Shown: in pieces, positions 35,862 through 46,600 of the stretch | Numbering within the stretch: position 1 is the first letter of the stretch | How the letters are laid out: the number at the start of each line of letters is the position of its first letter | NCBI GenBank assembly: GCA_963761015.1 | Contig: CAVXFL010000011.1 | Span: 124,001-188,000, forward strand | Direction of reading: 5' to 3' | From: CAVXFL01 sp963761015 | GTDB lineage: Bacteria; Pseudomonadota; Alphaproteobacteria; Acetobacterales; Acetobacteraceae | Length of the DNA: 64,000 bases | Translations under genes and position numbers: made by a program | The notes under the pieces: model-generated | Seen by the model: only the letters and a program-made list of their open reading frames with translations | What the model was told of the DNA's origin: nothing | Databases searched by the model: none

Positions 35862-38495
35862 ATGATGGCCGCAATCGATCTCAAATCACTCGTTTCGCGT
35901 CTGAACGATCACTGCCGGCGCGCGCTCGAGGCCGCTGCCGGGCTGACGCTCTCGCGCACCCACTACAACGTGGAAATCGAGCACTGGCTGCTCAAGCTCG
36001 CCGACGGCGCGGATAACGACATCGTCGCCATCCTGCGCCACTACGAGGTGGACGCCGGGCGGCTGCTCGGTGACCTGAACCGCAGCCTCGACAAGATGAA
36101 GACCGGCAATGCGCGGGCGCCGAGCCTGTCGCCGGAAATCGTGGAGGCGGCCAAGCAGGCGTGGCTGCTCGCGTCCGTGGAGCAGGGTCAGGCGCGCGTC
36201 CGTTCGGGCCACATCCTCTGGGCGCTGCTCGCCGACGAGACGCTTTCGCAACATACGCGGGCATCGTCACGGCAGTTCGAGAAGATCCCCACGGATGCGC
36301 TGAAGCGGGACTTCGCGGCGATCACCGCCAACTCGGCCGAGGCCGCGGCCGCGACTGCGGCGACCGAGGGCGCGCCGATGGCCGAGGGCGCGCCAGGTCC
36401 GGCGGGAACCGGCGCGCTTGAGCTGTACACGCTCGATCTCACCGCGCGGGCGAAGGCGGGCAAGATCGACCCGATACTCGGGCGTGACAGCGAAATCCGC
36501 CAAGTCATCGACATCCTCACGCGCCGGCGCCAGAACAATCCCATCCTCACGGGCGAGGCCGGTGTCGGCAAGACCGCCGTGGTGGAGGGATTTGCGCTCC
36601 GGATCGCGGAGGGCGACGTTCCGCCCGCGCTGAAGAACGTGGTCGTGCGCACGCTCGATCTCGGGCTGTTGCAGGCCGGGGCCGGTGTGAAGGGCGAATT
36701 CGAAAATCGCCTGAAATCGGTCATCCAGGAGATCAAGGCGAGCCCGCGGCCGATCATCCTGTTCATCGACGAGGCGCACACGCTAATCGGGGCGGGCGGT
36801 TCGGCGGGGCAAGGCGATGCCGCCAACCTGCTGAAACCGGAACTGGCGCGGGGCGAGCTTCGCACCGTCGCCGCGACGACCTGGGCGGAGTACAAGAAGT
36901 ACTTCGAAAAGGACGCGGCGCTGACGCGGCGCTTCCAGGTGGTCAAGGTCGAGGAGCCGAGCGAGCCGATGGCGATCGCCATGGTCCGCGGCCTGGTCTC
37001 CACGTTGGAGAAGCACCATCGCATTCGCATCCTGGACGAGGCGGTGGCCTCGGCGGTGCATCTGTCGGCGCGCTACATCCCGAGCCGGCAACTACCCGAC
37101 AAGGCGATTTCGCTGATCGATACCGCCTGCGCCCGCGTGGCGATGAGCCAGGCTGGGGTGCCGGCGCCGGTCGAGGACCGGCGGCGCCGGATCGGGCTGA
37201 TCGACACTGAACTGGCCATACTCGACCGCGAAATGGCCTCGGGCGCCGATCATGCGGCGCACAAGGCGGAACTGCTGGAGGAACGCGAGAAGGCCGAGCA
37301 GGAACTGGCGCGGCTGAATGATCAATGGCAGCAAGAACAGTCGCTGGCCGCCGATATCGGGGGATTGCGGACCTCGCTCGAGGATCCCGACAACCCCGAG
37401 GACAAGGACGCGTTGCGCGACAAACTGGCGACGGCGGCGGCAAAGCTGCACGAACTCCAGGGCGAGCGCCCGCTGATCTTTCCGGTGGTCGACGGCCAGG
37501 CGGTCGCGGAGATCGTCGAGAGCTGGACCGGTATTCCAGCCGGACGGATGCAAGCCGACGAGATTCGCACCGTGCTCAACCTGCGCGAGACGATGGAACG
37601 GCGAATCGTCGGGCAGTCGCATGCGCTCGAGGCCATCGCCGAGGCGATTCGCACCTCGCGCGCCAAGCTGACGGACCCGCGCAAGCCGATCGGTGTGTTC
37701 CTGATGGTGGGCACGTCGGGGACCGGGAAAACCGAGACGGCGCTGACCTTGGCCGACGTGCTTTACGGCGGCGAGCAGAACCTGACCTCGCTCAATATGA
37801 GCGAGTTCAAGGAAGAGCACAAAGTCAGCCTGCTCATGGGCAGCCCGCCCGGCTACGTCGGCTACGGCGAAGGCGGCGTGCTCACGGAAGCGGTGCGCCG
37901 TCGTCCGTATTCGGTGATCCTGCTGGACGAGATGGAAAAGGCGCATCCCGGCATCCAGGACGTCTTCTACCAAGTATTCGATAAGGGAACGATGAAGGAC
38001 GGCGAAGGTCGTGACATCGACTTCAAAAACACGGTCATCATCATGACGTCGAACGCCGGAACCGACCTCATCACCAAGCTGTTCGCCGATCCGGACACCG
38101 CGCCCGACGCGGCCGGCCTTGCGGAAGCGCTGCGCCCGGAGCTGATGAAATACTTCAAGCCCGCCTTCCTTGGGCGGGTGACGCTCGTGCCGTATTTCCC
38201 GCTTTCGGAAAGCGTGATCCGCCAGATCGTCGAGCTGCAGCTCGGCCGCATTCGCCGGCGCGTCTGGGATTCCTACCGCGCCGTATTCGAATACGCACCG
38301 GAGCTGGTGGAGACGATCGCGGCGCGCTGCACCGAGAGCTCCTCGGGCGCGCGCAACGTGGAGCACATCCTTTCGCGCACCCTCTTGCCGGAACTCTCGG
38401 CGGAGGTTCTCGCGCGACTGGCCGACGGCGAGACCATCTCGCGCGTCTCTGTCGGACTGACCCAGGAGGGTTCGTTCCGATATGCCTTGAACTGA
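35862..38495 (+). CDS. clpV: T6SS sheath-recycling AAA+ ATPase ClpV (TssH)
   Basis: An 877-residue Clp/Hsp100 ATPase that disassembles contracted TssBC sheaths. The N-terminal domain starts MAAIDLKSLVSRLNDHCRRALE. The first AAA+ domain has Walker A GEAGVGKT and Walker B ILFIDEAH; the second has GTSGTGKT and VILLDEMEKAHPG. They are separated by a coiled-coil middle segment. The start at 35862 (two consecutive ATGs) follows GGCGGAGGG; the open frame upstream is noncoding. It lies 40 bases before hcp on the same strand. Confidence 0.96.
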   Translation: MMAAIDLKSLVSRLNDHCRRALEAAAGLTLSRTHYNVEIEHWLLKLADGADNDIVAILRHYEVDAGRLLGDLNRSLDKMKTGNARAPSLSPEIVEAAKQAWLLASVEQGQARVRSGHILWALLADETLSQHTRASSRQFEKIPTDALKRDFAAITANSAEAAAATAATEGAPMAEGAPGPAGTGALELYTLDLTARAKAGKIDPILGRDSEIRQVIDILTRRRQNNPILTGEAGVGKTAVVEGFALRIAEGDVPPALKNVVVRTLDLGLLQAGAGVKGEFENRLKSVIQEIKASPRPIILFIDEAHTLIGAGGSAGQGDAANLLKPELARGELRTVAATTWAEYKKYFEKDAALTRRFQVVKVEEPSEPMAIAMVRGLVSTLEKHHRIRILDEAVASAVHLSARYIPSRQLPDKAISLIDTACARVAMSQAGVPAPVEDRRRRIGLIDTELAILDREMASGADHAAHKAELLEEREKAEQELARLNDQWQQEQSLAADIGGLRTSLEDPDNPEDKDALRDKLATAAAKLHELQGERPLIFPVVDGQAVAEIVESWTGIPAGRMQADEIRTVLNLRETMERRIVGQSHALEAIAEAIRTSRAKLTDPRKPIGVFLMVGTSGTGKTETALTLADVLYGGEQNLTSLNMSEFKEEHKVSLLMGSPPGYVGYGEGGVLTEAVRRRPYSVILLDEMEKAHPGIQDVFYQVFDKGTMKDGEGRDIDFKNTVIIMTSNAGTDLITKLFADPDTAPDAAGLAEALRPELMKYFKPAFLGRVTLVPYFPLSESVIRQIVELQLGRIRRRVWDSYRAVFEYAPELVETIAARCTESSSGARNVEHILSRTLLPELSAEVLARLADGETISRVSVGLTQEGSFRYALN

Positions 38496-38535
38496 AAATC
38501 CGACAATCCCCGCGTTACCCCACAGGAGGAACCAG

Positions 38536-39018
38536 ATGGCTGTTTACCTGAAATACGAAGCTATCGATGGCGAGGTGACCACCGCGCCGTACCAAAAATG
38601 GATCGAGGTCAACTCGTTCCAGCTCGGCGTCGGCCGCTCGATCTCCATGCCGCTCGGTGGCGGCGTGTCGAAGCGGGAATCGAGCAACCCCAGCATCAGC
38701 GAGATCACGATCACCAAGGATTTGGACAGTACCTCGCCGAAGCTCATGGAACAGGCCCTGGTCGGCAAAATGAATTCCAAGGCGGAGTTCGCCTTCGTCC
38801 GAACCAAGACCGGCGGTGAAACGGAGGACTACCTGCATGTCACGCTGACCAACTGCGCCATCAGCGGATATAGCGCGAGCTCCGGCGGCGACCGGCCAAG
38901 CGAGAGCGTTTCGGTGAACTTCACCAAAATCGAATACAAGTATACGAGCTACGACGAGAAGGGGACTGGCACGCCAGGCGCGTTCACCTACGACCTCGAG
39001 ACCCGCAAGAAGAGCTGA
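38536..39018 (+). CDS. hcp: T6SS inner tube protein Hcp (TssD)
   Basis: A 160-residue Hcp with the start MAVYLKYEAIDGEVTTAPYQKWIEV, then SFQLGVGRSISMPLGGG and SEITITKDLDSTSPKLMEQAL. The end YEKYTSYDEKGT-type segment and LETRKKS are normal. Hcp hexamers stack as the secreted tube and can carry small effectors inside. A strong AGGAGGAACCAG lies before the ATG. It is the last gene before a hairpin at 39077-39101 and then two insertion sequences. Confidence 0.97.
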   Translation: MAVYLKYEAIDGEVTTAPYQKWIEVNSFQLGVGRSISMPLGGGVSKRESSNPSISEITITKDLDSTSPKLMEQALVGKMNSKAEFAFVRTKTGGETEDYLHVTLTNCAISGYSASSGGDRPSESVSVNFTKIEYKYTSYDEKGTGTPGAFTYDLETRKKS

Positions 39019-39076
39019 CGACCGACCGCGAGAGCGCGTTCGGGGCGACCCGAAGCACCTGTTTCAGTTTCTCGTC

Positions 39077-39101
39077 ATGCCCGGGGCACGGTCCCGGGCA
39101 T
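39077..39101 (+). terminator. Hairpin after hcp
   Basis: ATGCCCGGG at 39077-39085 and CCCGGGCAT at 39093-39101 form a perfect 9-base stem with a 7-base loop, followed by TTCGAGTTT. The T run is short, so this is a probable intrinsic terminator of clpV-hcp. Confidence 0.6.
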
Positions 39102-39135
39102 TTCGAGTTTCATGGCCCCCAAACCCATCTTCGAC

Positions 39136-40990
39136 ACTTGGGCTGTTCGGATTTAGCGTAGGTATATGATTTCATTATGTGTGGTTGGTGATTTGCGCGA
39201 ATATGTAGTGCCACGTCTGATGATAATTGCCGTTGAATGAACCATTTATATTTGGCAATCTGTGCGCACCCTATCGAGTCGCGCATGGACTTCCGCCACA
39301 AACAGTCGCAGGGTCGCATCTACCTGCAGATCGTGGAAAGCCACCGCACCGGCGATCAGGTGCGCCAGCGGGTGATCGCCACCCTGGGCAGGCTGGATGA
39401 ACTTGAAGCCAGCGGGCAACTCGAGCGACTGCTGCGCTCCGGTGTGCGCTTCGTGCAGCAGGCGATGGTGCTGGATGCCGCCAGAACCGGTGATGCGCCC
39501 GCCGTCGCGGTGCGACGCATCGGGCCAGCGCTGCTGTTCGAGCGGCTGTGGCAGGAGACCGGCTGCCAGGACGTGATCACCGCCTTGGCACGCGGCCGCG
39601 GCCATCGCTTCGCGCTGGAACGCGCGGTGTTTCTCACCGTGCTGCACCGGCTGATGCGCGGCGGCTCGGATCTGGCCGCCGATCGCTGGCGCGAGCATTA
39701 CCGCATCGCCGGCACCGACGGTCTCGATCTGCACCACCTCTATCGTGCGATGGCCTGGCTGGGCGAGGAACTGCCGGCCGATCAGCAGAATGGTGCGACG
39801 CCGTTCGCCCCGCGCTGTACGAAGGACCTGATCGAGGAGCAGCTGTTCGCGCATCGGCGCGATCTGTTCAGTCGGCTCGACCTGGTGTTCATGGATACCA
39901 CCAGCCTGTATTTCGAAGGCCTGGGCGGCCAGACGATCGGACAGCATGGCTACAGCAAGGACCATCGGCCCGACCTGCGGCAGATGATCCTCGCCGTGCT
40001 GATCGATGGTGACGGCCGGCCTGTGTGCTCGGAGATGTGGCCGGGTAACACCGCCGACGTGACCTCCCTGGTGCCGGTGATCGAGAGGCTGCGCCAGCGC
40101 TTCGCCATTGGCCGGGTCTGCATTGTCGCCGATCGCGGCATGATCAGCGCCGAGACCATCGCAGCATTGGAGGCGCGTAGCCTGCTCTACATCCTCGGCG
40201 TCCGCGAGCGCAGCGACAAGCTGGTGCGCGAGGTCGTGCTCGGCGATGCCGCGCCGTTCGTGCCGCTGGTGATCGAGAAGCGCGGCCGCGACATCGAGTA
40301 CGGCGCCAAGGCGGTCACCCTTGGCGGTGCGCGCTACATCGTCTGCATCAACCATCAGGAGGCGGCGAAGGATGCCGCCGAGCGTGCCGCCATCCTGGCC
40401 GCCCTGGAGCGCCAACTGCGCCGTGGCGACAAGGCGCTGGTCGGCAACGCCGGCTATCGCCGCTTCCTCAAGACCGTCGGCAAGGATCACTTCACGATCG
40501 ACCGAGCCAAGGCCGCGGAAGACGCCCGCTTCGATGGCATCTTCGTGCTGCGCACCAACACCGGGCTCGACCCGCTGGCGGCCATGCTGCGCTACCAGCA
40601 GCTCTGGACCGTCGAGCAGACCTTCCGCACCGCCAAGCATCTGCTCGCCACGCGGCCGATCTTCCACAAGCTCGACGAGACCATCCGCGGCCACGTGTTC
40701 TGCAGCTTCCTGGCTCTCGTGCTCAAGGCCGAGTTGGACGCCCGCATCGCAGCCCTCGGCAGCACCGCATCATGGCCGGCGATCGTCGCCGATCTCGACG
40801 CGTTGACCGAGACCGAGGTCGAGCAGGACAGCAAACACTTCCTCCTGCGATCCACCCCGAGACCAGCCGCCAGCCTCGCCCTGCGCGCTGCCGGGGTCGC
40901 TCTGGCGCCTACCGTGCAGACCGTCGCCAAAAGCTGATTACGATCCCCCAACGTGTAGTGCCACGCCATCGCCGCAGCGCGAATTGCCGC
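39136..40990 (+). mobile_element. IS1634-family insertion sequence (ends approximate)
   Basis: An element with a single transposase gene (39237-40937). The left end may be near 39140, where GGGCTGTTCGGATTT occurs. A partly matching inverted stretch (AAATCCGCAACAAGGGCTG) lies only near 42197-42215, beyond the IS630 element. TGTAGTGCCACG occurs directly repeated at 39204-39215 and 40954-40965, flanking the gene. Ends could not be fixed by eye. Confidence 0.6.
39237..40937 (+). CDS. IS1634-family transposase
   Basis: A 566-residue DDE transposase of the IS4-superfamily IS1634 group. Likely catalytic residues lie in LVFMDTTSLYFEG (Asp), RVCIVADRGMIS (Asp) and LWTVEQTFRTAKHLL (Glu), with the usual spacing. 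The N-terminal GRIYLQIVESHR-VRQRVIATLGRLDEL segment is characteristic. The frame is intact, so it may be active. The start could also be the in-frame ATG at 39285. It separates hcp from the pppA-tagF-tssM arm of the secretion locus. Confidence 0.9.
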   Translation: MNHLYLAICAHPIESRMDFRHKQSQGRIYLQIVESHRTGDQVRQRVIATLGRLDELEASGQLERLLRSGVRFVQQAMVLDAARTGDAPAVAVRRIGPALLFERLWQETGCQDVITALARGRGHRFALERAVFLTVLHRLMRGGSDLAADRWREHYRIAGTDGLDLHHLYRAMAWLGEELPADQQNGATPFAPRCTKDLIEEQLFAHRRDLFSRLDLVFMDTTSLYFEGLGGQTIGQHGYSKDHRPDLRQMILAVLIDGDGRPVCSEMWPGNTADVTSLVPVIERLRQRFAIGRVCIVADRGMISAETIAALEARSLLYILGVRERSDKLVREVVLGDAAPFVPLVIEKRGRDIEYGAKAVTLGGARYIVCINHQEAAKDAAERAAILAALERQLRRGDKALVGNAGYRRFLKTVGKDHFTIDRAKAAEDARFDGIFVLRTNTGLDPLAAMLRYQQLWTVEQTFRTAKHLLATRPIFHKLDETIRGHVFCSFLALVLKAELDARIAALGSTASWPAIVADLDALTETEVEQDSKHFLLRSTPRPAASLALRAAGVALAPTVQTVAKS

Positions 40991-41096
40991 GTCTATTCAA
41001 TCATACCAACCGCTCGGTCCGTTGACTCGAATGTGAATGGGAGCGGCTCGGCGCAGTGTGATTTGTGGGTTGCCCGTGGAGACATGGGGGACGGCT

Positions 41097-42163
41097 ATGA
41101 CCGTGGCGATCACACGTAGAGATCTGTCGGTGACGGAACTACGGAACGCGGCAACGCGAACGGAGGACGCCAAAGCGGCGCGTCGGATGCTGGCAATCGC
41201 GCTGGTGCTCGACGGCTGGACACGGGACGCGGCGGCGGAAGCCGGCGGCATGGACCGGCAAACCTTGTGCGATTGGGTGCATCGCTACAACGACTTCGGA
41301 CTGGCTGGGTTGTCCAACCGGCCGCGGCGGAACGGCCCGCGGCCGCGCCTGACGGCCGAACAGCAATTGCAGCTGGCGGGATGGGTTGAGCAAGCGCCGG
41401 ATTTCGCCGAACATGGCGTGGTGCGCTGGCGCTGCGTCGATTTGCAGCGGCGCGTCAAGCAGGAGTTCGACGTCGATTTGCATGAGCGCAGCATCGGCAA
41501 ATGGCTGCGCCGACTGTCGTTCCGGCGACTATCGGTGCGCCCGCAGCACCCGCAGAGCAAGCCCGAGGAACAGGTGGTTTTCAGCGTGAGTTTCCCGCCC
41601 GTGTAGCCGCCGCGTTGCCGCCGGAAGCGGCGGGTACGTCGGTCGAGATCTGGTTCGCCGACGAGGCCAGGGTCGGCCAGCAGGGAACGCTGACGCGGGT
41701 GTGGGCGAAGCGCGGCTCGCGTCCACGCGCGCCGCGCGATCGGCGCTACGAATGGGCGTATCTGTTCGGCGCGATCTGCCCGGAACGCAGCACCGGGGCG
41801 GCGATCATTATGCCTGCGGTGAATGTGGCGGCAATGAACGAGCACCTCGCGGAAATCAGCCGCTGCGTCTCGCTGGGCGCGATCGCCGTGGTGGTACTGG
41901 ACGGTGCCGGCTGGCACAGCTCGCCGCGATTGGTGGTGCCGGACAACATCGTGCTGCTGCCGCTGCCGCCTTACGCACCGGAGTTGAACCCGGTGGAGAA
42001 TATCTGGGAGTATCTGCGAGCGAAACTTTCTCAGCCACCGCGTCTGGCAGAGCTATGACGACATTCTCGACGCTTGCTGCGATGCCTGGAACAAACTCAT
42101 GCAATGCCGGCGCAGCTCGCGTCCATAACCCGTCGCGTCTGGGCAAAAGCGGTCAGCGAATAG
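41097..42163 (+). CDS. IS630-family transposase read through a -1 frameshift
   Basis: A mariner/IS630-type transposase in two main frames. The first part (41097-41580) carries a helix-turn-helix region (GGMDRQTLCDWVHRYNDFG). The second part has the catalytic DDE region VEIWFADEARVGQ, VVVLDGAGWHSS and YAPELNPVENIWEYLR. A -1 slip at GGTTTTC (about 41577-41583) joins EEQVVF to QREFPAR; programmed -1 shifts are known in this family. Two further breaks near 42023 and 42104 must be repaired to reach the normal end ITRRVWAKAVSE and the stop at 42161, so this copy may be inactive or carry sequencing indels. Confidence 0.8.
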
Positions 42164-42231
42164 GGCGGTGGCCAAACCCAATGTCCCTGCGAGTCGAAAT
42201 CCGCAACAAGGGCTGACGCGGTAGGGCTTGC

Positions 42232-43038
42232 TCAACCGAACGGAACGCCGGCCCGTTGCGGCGGCAGCGTGGCATCGTCCTGGAACGGACCGTAACGGAC
42301 GACCTCGACTTCGACCGCGGTCACGTTGTCGCCGACCCGCTGATCCAGCGCCGAGCGGATCAGCGCTTCCGTCGCGGAATCTTCGGAGGCGTCGGCGAGG
42401 ATGGCGGCGATCTCCGCCTCACCTAGCGTCTTGCACAACCCGTCGCTGCACAGCAGGAACCGGTCACCCGGCAATAGCTGGCCGGTCAGCTTGTCCAGGT
42501 CGAGCTCGCCGTCGGCGCCCACCGCGCGGGTGATCACATTGCCTTGCGGATGCCCGGCCGCCTGCTCCTCGGTGATGCGCCCCGAATTGAGCAACTCCTG
42601 CAGCAGGCTGTGATCGCGGGTGAGCTGCGCCAGCAGCCCGTCGCGCATCAGATAGGCGCGCGAATCGCCAGCCCAGAGACAGGCAAAATGCGTATCCCGC
42701 GCCAGCAGCACCACCACCGTCGACGCGATGATGGCGCCCGGCCCACGCCGCGCCGCTTCCTCGCGCAGCGACCGATGCGCCTGCGCGAGGCGCTGGCGCA
42801 CTTCCGCGATCACCTGCGCGGCGCCCAGCCGCAACGGAATCGCATCCAGCACGTCGGCGATCATCGCGGAGGCCACATCGCCGGCCTGGTGCCCGCCCGC
42901 GCCGTCGGCGACCGCCCATAAGCCGAGGTCCGGGCGATTGACGTAGCGATCCTCGTTATGGCTGCGCACCGCACCGACATGCGTGCCCGCCGAGGACTGG
43001 AACCGGCCGCTTCGCGCGACGCTCACGCGGATTGACAT
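42232..43038 (-). CDS. pppA: T6SS-associated PP2C phosphatase (PppA/Stp)
   Basis: A 268-residue PP2C-type Ser/Thr phosphatase. Motifs are GAVRSHNEDRYVNRPDLGLWAVADGAGGH (metal-binding aspartates), FACLWAGDSRAYLMRDG, SDGLCKTL and RVGDNVTAVEVEV. The ATG at 43038 gives MSIRVSVARSGRFQSS; the long upstream frame is antisense of tagF. It overlaps the tagF end by 16 bases. In T6SS loci PppA reverses PpkA phosphorylation of the FHA protein; tagH and a kinase are both in this locus. Confidence 0.93.
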   Translation of the reverse strand: MSIRVSVARSGRFQSSAGTHVGAVRSHNEDRYVNRPDLGLWAVADGAGGHQAGDVASAMIADVLDAIPLRLGAAQVIAEVRQRLAQAHRSLREEAARRGPGAIIASTVVVLLARDTHFACLWAGDSRAYLMRDGLLAQLTRDHSLLQELLNSGRITEEQAAGHPQGNVITRAVGADGELDLDKLTGQLLPGDRFLLCSDGLCKTLGEAEIAAILADASEDSATEALIRSALDQRVGDNVTAVEVEVVRYGPFQDDATLPPQRAGVPFG

Positions 43039-43622
43039 CTCGCCCTCATCCGGTCGTCCAGCATCGCGGCGAAGCCAGGCCCGTCGGGCAGGCCAATCGT
43101 CTCGATCGCGCGGGCGGCAACGCGCGGCGCGCCCTCCGTCCACCAGCGAACAATGCCCCGATTCTTCGGTTGGGGAACAGACATTTCGGCCGGCACACAC
43201 GGCGCCTCGTGCAGCGCCTGGGCCAGATCTTCGGGCGCCGTGTCTTCCGCGACAGCGCCCCGTCCCGCCGCTTCCGCGGCGTCCAGCCAGCCACCGCCGT
43301 CGCGCGCCAGACCCGGCGCGCTGCCCCCCGGGGCGATCGTCGCCAAGGTCAGTGGAAAGTGCCGGCCAGCGCGGTCGACGCTCGGCATCCAGAGGCCGAG
43401 CGCCGCGTCGGTTCCGCAAACGCCGGCATCGAGCGCGAACCGCCAGACCGGGGCTTCCAGCCACGCCGGCAGCCAATCGTCCGCCAGCAGGTCGCGGCTG
43501 GCCGGGATGACCGCTTGCAGCCACGCATCCCAGGAAGCGATGAATGCGCCAGGAAGGCCGGAGCGCACGAAATCGCCACGCGCCGGGATCTTGCCGAAAA
43601 AGCCGCTGGGTCCGCCGCTCAT
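43023..43622 (-). CDS. tagF: T6SS repressor TagF (ImpM)
   Basis: A 199-residue TagF domain protein. It starts MSGGPSGFFGKIPARGDFVRSGLP, the family signature, with PVWRFALDAGVCG and LWMPSVDRAGRHFPLTLAT further on. In Pseudomonas and Agrobacterium TagF holds T6SS activity back through the FHA protein, with PppA acting in parallel. It starts 10 bases after tssM ends and overlaps pppA, so all three are co-translated. Confidence 0.94.
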   Translation of the reverse strand: MSGGPSGFFGKIPARGDFVRSGLPGAFIASWDAWLQAVIPASRDLLADDWLPAWLEAPVWRFALDAGVCGTDAALGLWMPSVDRAGRHFPLTLATIAPGGSAPGLARDGGGWLDAAEAAGRGAVAEDTAPEDLAQALHEAPCVPAEMSVPQPKNRGIVRWWTEGAPRVAARAIETIGLPDGPGFAAMLDDRMRARCQSA

Positions 43623-43632
43623 CGCCGCGGGC

Positions 43633-46600
43633 TCACTTGATGCTCGGGCAACGGAATCCCGACAGTATCCCCGGCGCGAACGGATTGCGCACCGACCCGG
43701 CGCGGATCTCGAAAGCCGCCTGCCGCTCGCCCAACCGGAACGTCAGCAGGTAGCGATCCGCCGAGCCCTCGCGCTGCAACTGCCCGCGATCGAACAGCCG
43801 GAACAGCGCCCACGGCCCGGATTCCTGGATGGCGCCGCTCCCCGCCGCCGGCGGCGGATCGAACACCAGTCGGACGTCCTGCATGCCGTTCGGGCCCGGC
43901 CAGGTGATCTGCGTCGCGCGAGTCGGACCGTGCGCGTACGTCACCGTCACCCCGCCCAGGTCCAGCGTGACCTGCTTAGCGCCGTCGTCGAGCGAGACCG
44001 GAGTGATGTCGAAACGGACGCTCGGGGTCGTGCCGCCCGCGGCGAAGAACAGGTCGCGGATTTCGGCGGCGCGCTCGAACGGCGCCAGCTCGGCCGTGGT
44101 GATCGGGGAAACGCCGTCCGCCGCCTGCGCGTGCCAGGGCCGGGTGCTGGTATCGACATAGGGCCGGAGCTGCGAATTGACGAAACCGTCGATCTGCCCG
44201 CCCGGGGCGAAGAGCTTGGCGAAGTCGTCGATCGGAATGCTCGCGCTGGCGCCGCGATTGAACGGATACCGCCCGGCGACCTGCTGACACAGCGGCGCCG
44301 GACCGCCGGCGCCGTCCAGCGCGGCCTTCACCATCTGCCGTGCCCCGCCGCCCCTGAGACCAGTGCTGTTGACGGCGAGCGTCTGCAACCAGCGGGCAAC
44401 CGGCTGCGGATCGCGCGACGCCTCGGCGCGCAGCAACTGCGCCGGGTCCTCGCCGGTCGGCGGGGGCGGCGCGGCGCCCGGCGTCGCCGCCGACAGCTTC
44501 GCCAGTTGCTGTTGCAACTCGTTGAGCAGCCGCAGCGCTCCGTCGATCGGCGCGCCGGGGCCATTGCCGACGAAATTGCGCAGTGCCTTATAGCGGTCGT
44601 CGATCGCCTGCCCGGGCGCCGCCGGAGCGGGTTGGCCGGTCGCCGCCGGCAGGAGCAGCTTCTGCAATTGCGCGGTCGCCGGATTGGCGAGCGCCTGGGT
44701 CGCCTTCGCCGCCGCGCCCTGCCCCACCGAAGCGGGAACCACGCCGGCCGCCGGCGTGGGCGGCTTGGTCAGGGTCAGTTCGCGCCCGACGCTGGTCAGC
44801 AGCTCGCGCATTGGCGATTGCGGCGACGACAGAATGTACAAATCGCGCACCGCCTGCGGCAGGCTGCGCAGCGGCACGACCTCCAGGTCGTTCAGCATGG
44901 CGTCCCATTGCCGCGCGTAATCTGCCTCGTAGCGCGCGATCACGCCGCGTTCGAGATCGAGCAGTTGCGAACTGCCGGGCTGGACCTCGGCGCGCCTGCC
45001 GAGCACCCAGCTTTCTTGCGCGACCTCGTGGCTGGCGTTGCCGAGCGCGGGCAGCAGTACCTTGTAGAAGCCGGCAACCGTGTAGAAGCCCGGAATGCCC
45101 TGGGTCAGCGGCTTGCCGGACTTACGCAGGAACACGCCCGTTCCCGCGGGGCCGAGCGCCGCCGCCGGTGTCCAGGGCGGCACCGCCTGCGCCGCGGCGG
45201 ACGGTTTGATGCGCGAATACACCCGATCGGCGAGCGGAATGCGGCTGAACGCCGTCCGCGCTTGCGCGACCAGCGCGCCGTCCAGTTCGACCGCCGGCAG
45301 CGGCTGCGCGAGCAGCTTGTTCAGATGCCGCGCCAGCGAGGCCCGCATCGGCGCCGACACGGCGTCGGGATAGGTCGCCTCCCAATCCAGCGTCATCCAG
45401 GCGCGGACCAGTTGCGGATCGAGCGGCCCCTGCCCGCCCAGCATCAGGTAGACCCGGGTCGCCTGATACAAGAAATCCGGCCGCTCCAGGCTGCCGCGCA
45501 TCTGCGATTCCAGCCGCCAGATCAGCCGGGGCAGCAGAATGTGTTCGAGCGCGTTGCGGTAAACGGCGCGCCCGCCGGCGACCAGCTTGCCGGTTTGCGA
45601 CAGCCCGAACCCGCCGCCCTCGCGCGCCAATTCCACCGGCAGCGCCCGCGCCTGGTCGAGCACCGGGACGACGCGCGGCATGTCGGCGTCCGACACCGGA
45701 TCGAGCTTCAGGCCGTTGGCCGCCCGCGTGTACGCGGCGAGCGCGTTGCCGGCCCGGTCCATCGCCTGCTGGTTGGCCGCATGGCTGCGCCACAACGCGC
45801 CGCCGACCAGCAGGACGGCGAGCACCGCGGCGGCATAGCCGGCCGCGCGCATCAGCACGCGCCGCCGCGCCGCGCCGGGGTTGCTGGAGACCAGCATGGC
45901 CTCGCCGAACACCACCTGCGTGAGCAGCCGATGCAGGAAGTAGCTCCGCCCCTGCTGCGGGCGCAGGCTGGGCGCGCGGCGCTGATCTACGCCGAAGGCG
46001 CGCGCCAGCACGCCGGTCAGCCGGTCGATCGGCGTGCCCTCCTGCGTGCCGGAGGTCAGGTAAACGCCGCGCAGGAACGGCGCCGGATCGAGCCGCGAGC
46101 CGCCGAACGCCTCCTGCAAGAACTCGGCGAGCGGCTGCTCCAGGCTGGCGACCTGCGCCGGAAAGCCGGCGAGCATGGACCGCCGCTCCGGGCTGCGCTC
46201 GGCTTGCAGCCGCTCCAGCAGCCGCGCGTTCAGCCGCTCGACCAGCAGGCGGAACTCGGCCACGAAGCCGGCCAGCGGCCCGGCCTCGGGCTGGCGCAGG
46301 GCGAAGGTCGTGCCCCAGACCTGACCCCGCCGCTCGCTGTCCAGATCGTCGAAGAACTCGGTGAAGCCGGCGACCAGGTCGGCCTTGGTCAGCATGGCGT
46401 AGACCGGCACGCGCACGCCGAGGCGCTCGGACAGCTCCTTGACGCGTCGGCGGATGGCGCGTGCATGCGCGAGCCGCTCCTCGCGCGTCGCGGCGGCGAC
46501 GTCGGAGACGGCGATCGCGACCAGCACGCCATTCAGCGGCTGGCGCGTCCGCGTGCGCTTCAACAGCTCGAGGAACCCCTCCCAGCCCGCCTTGTCGACG

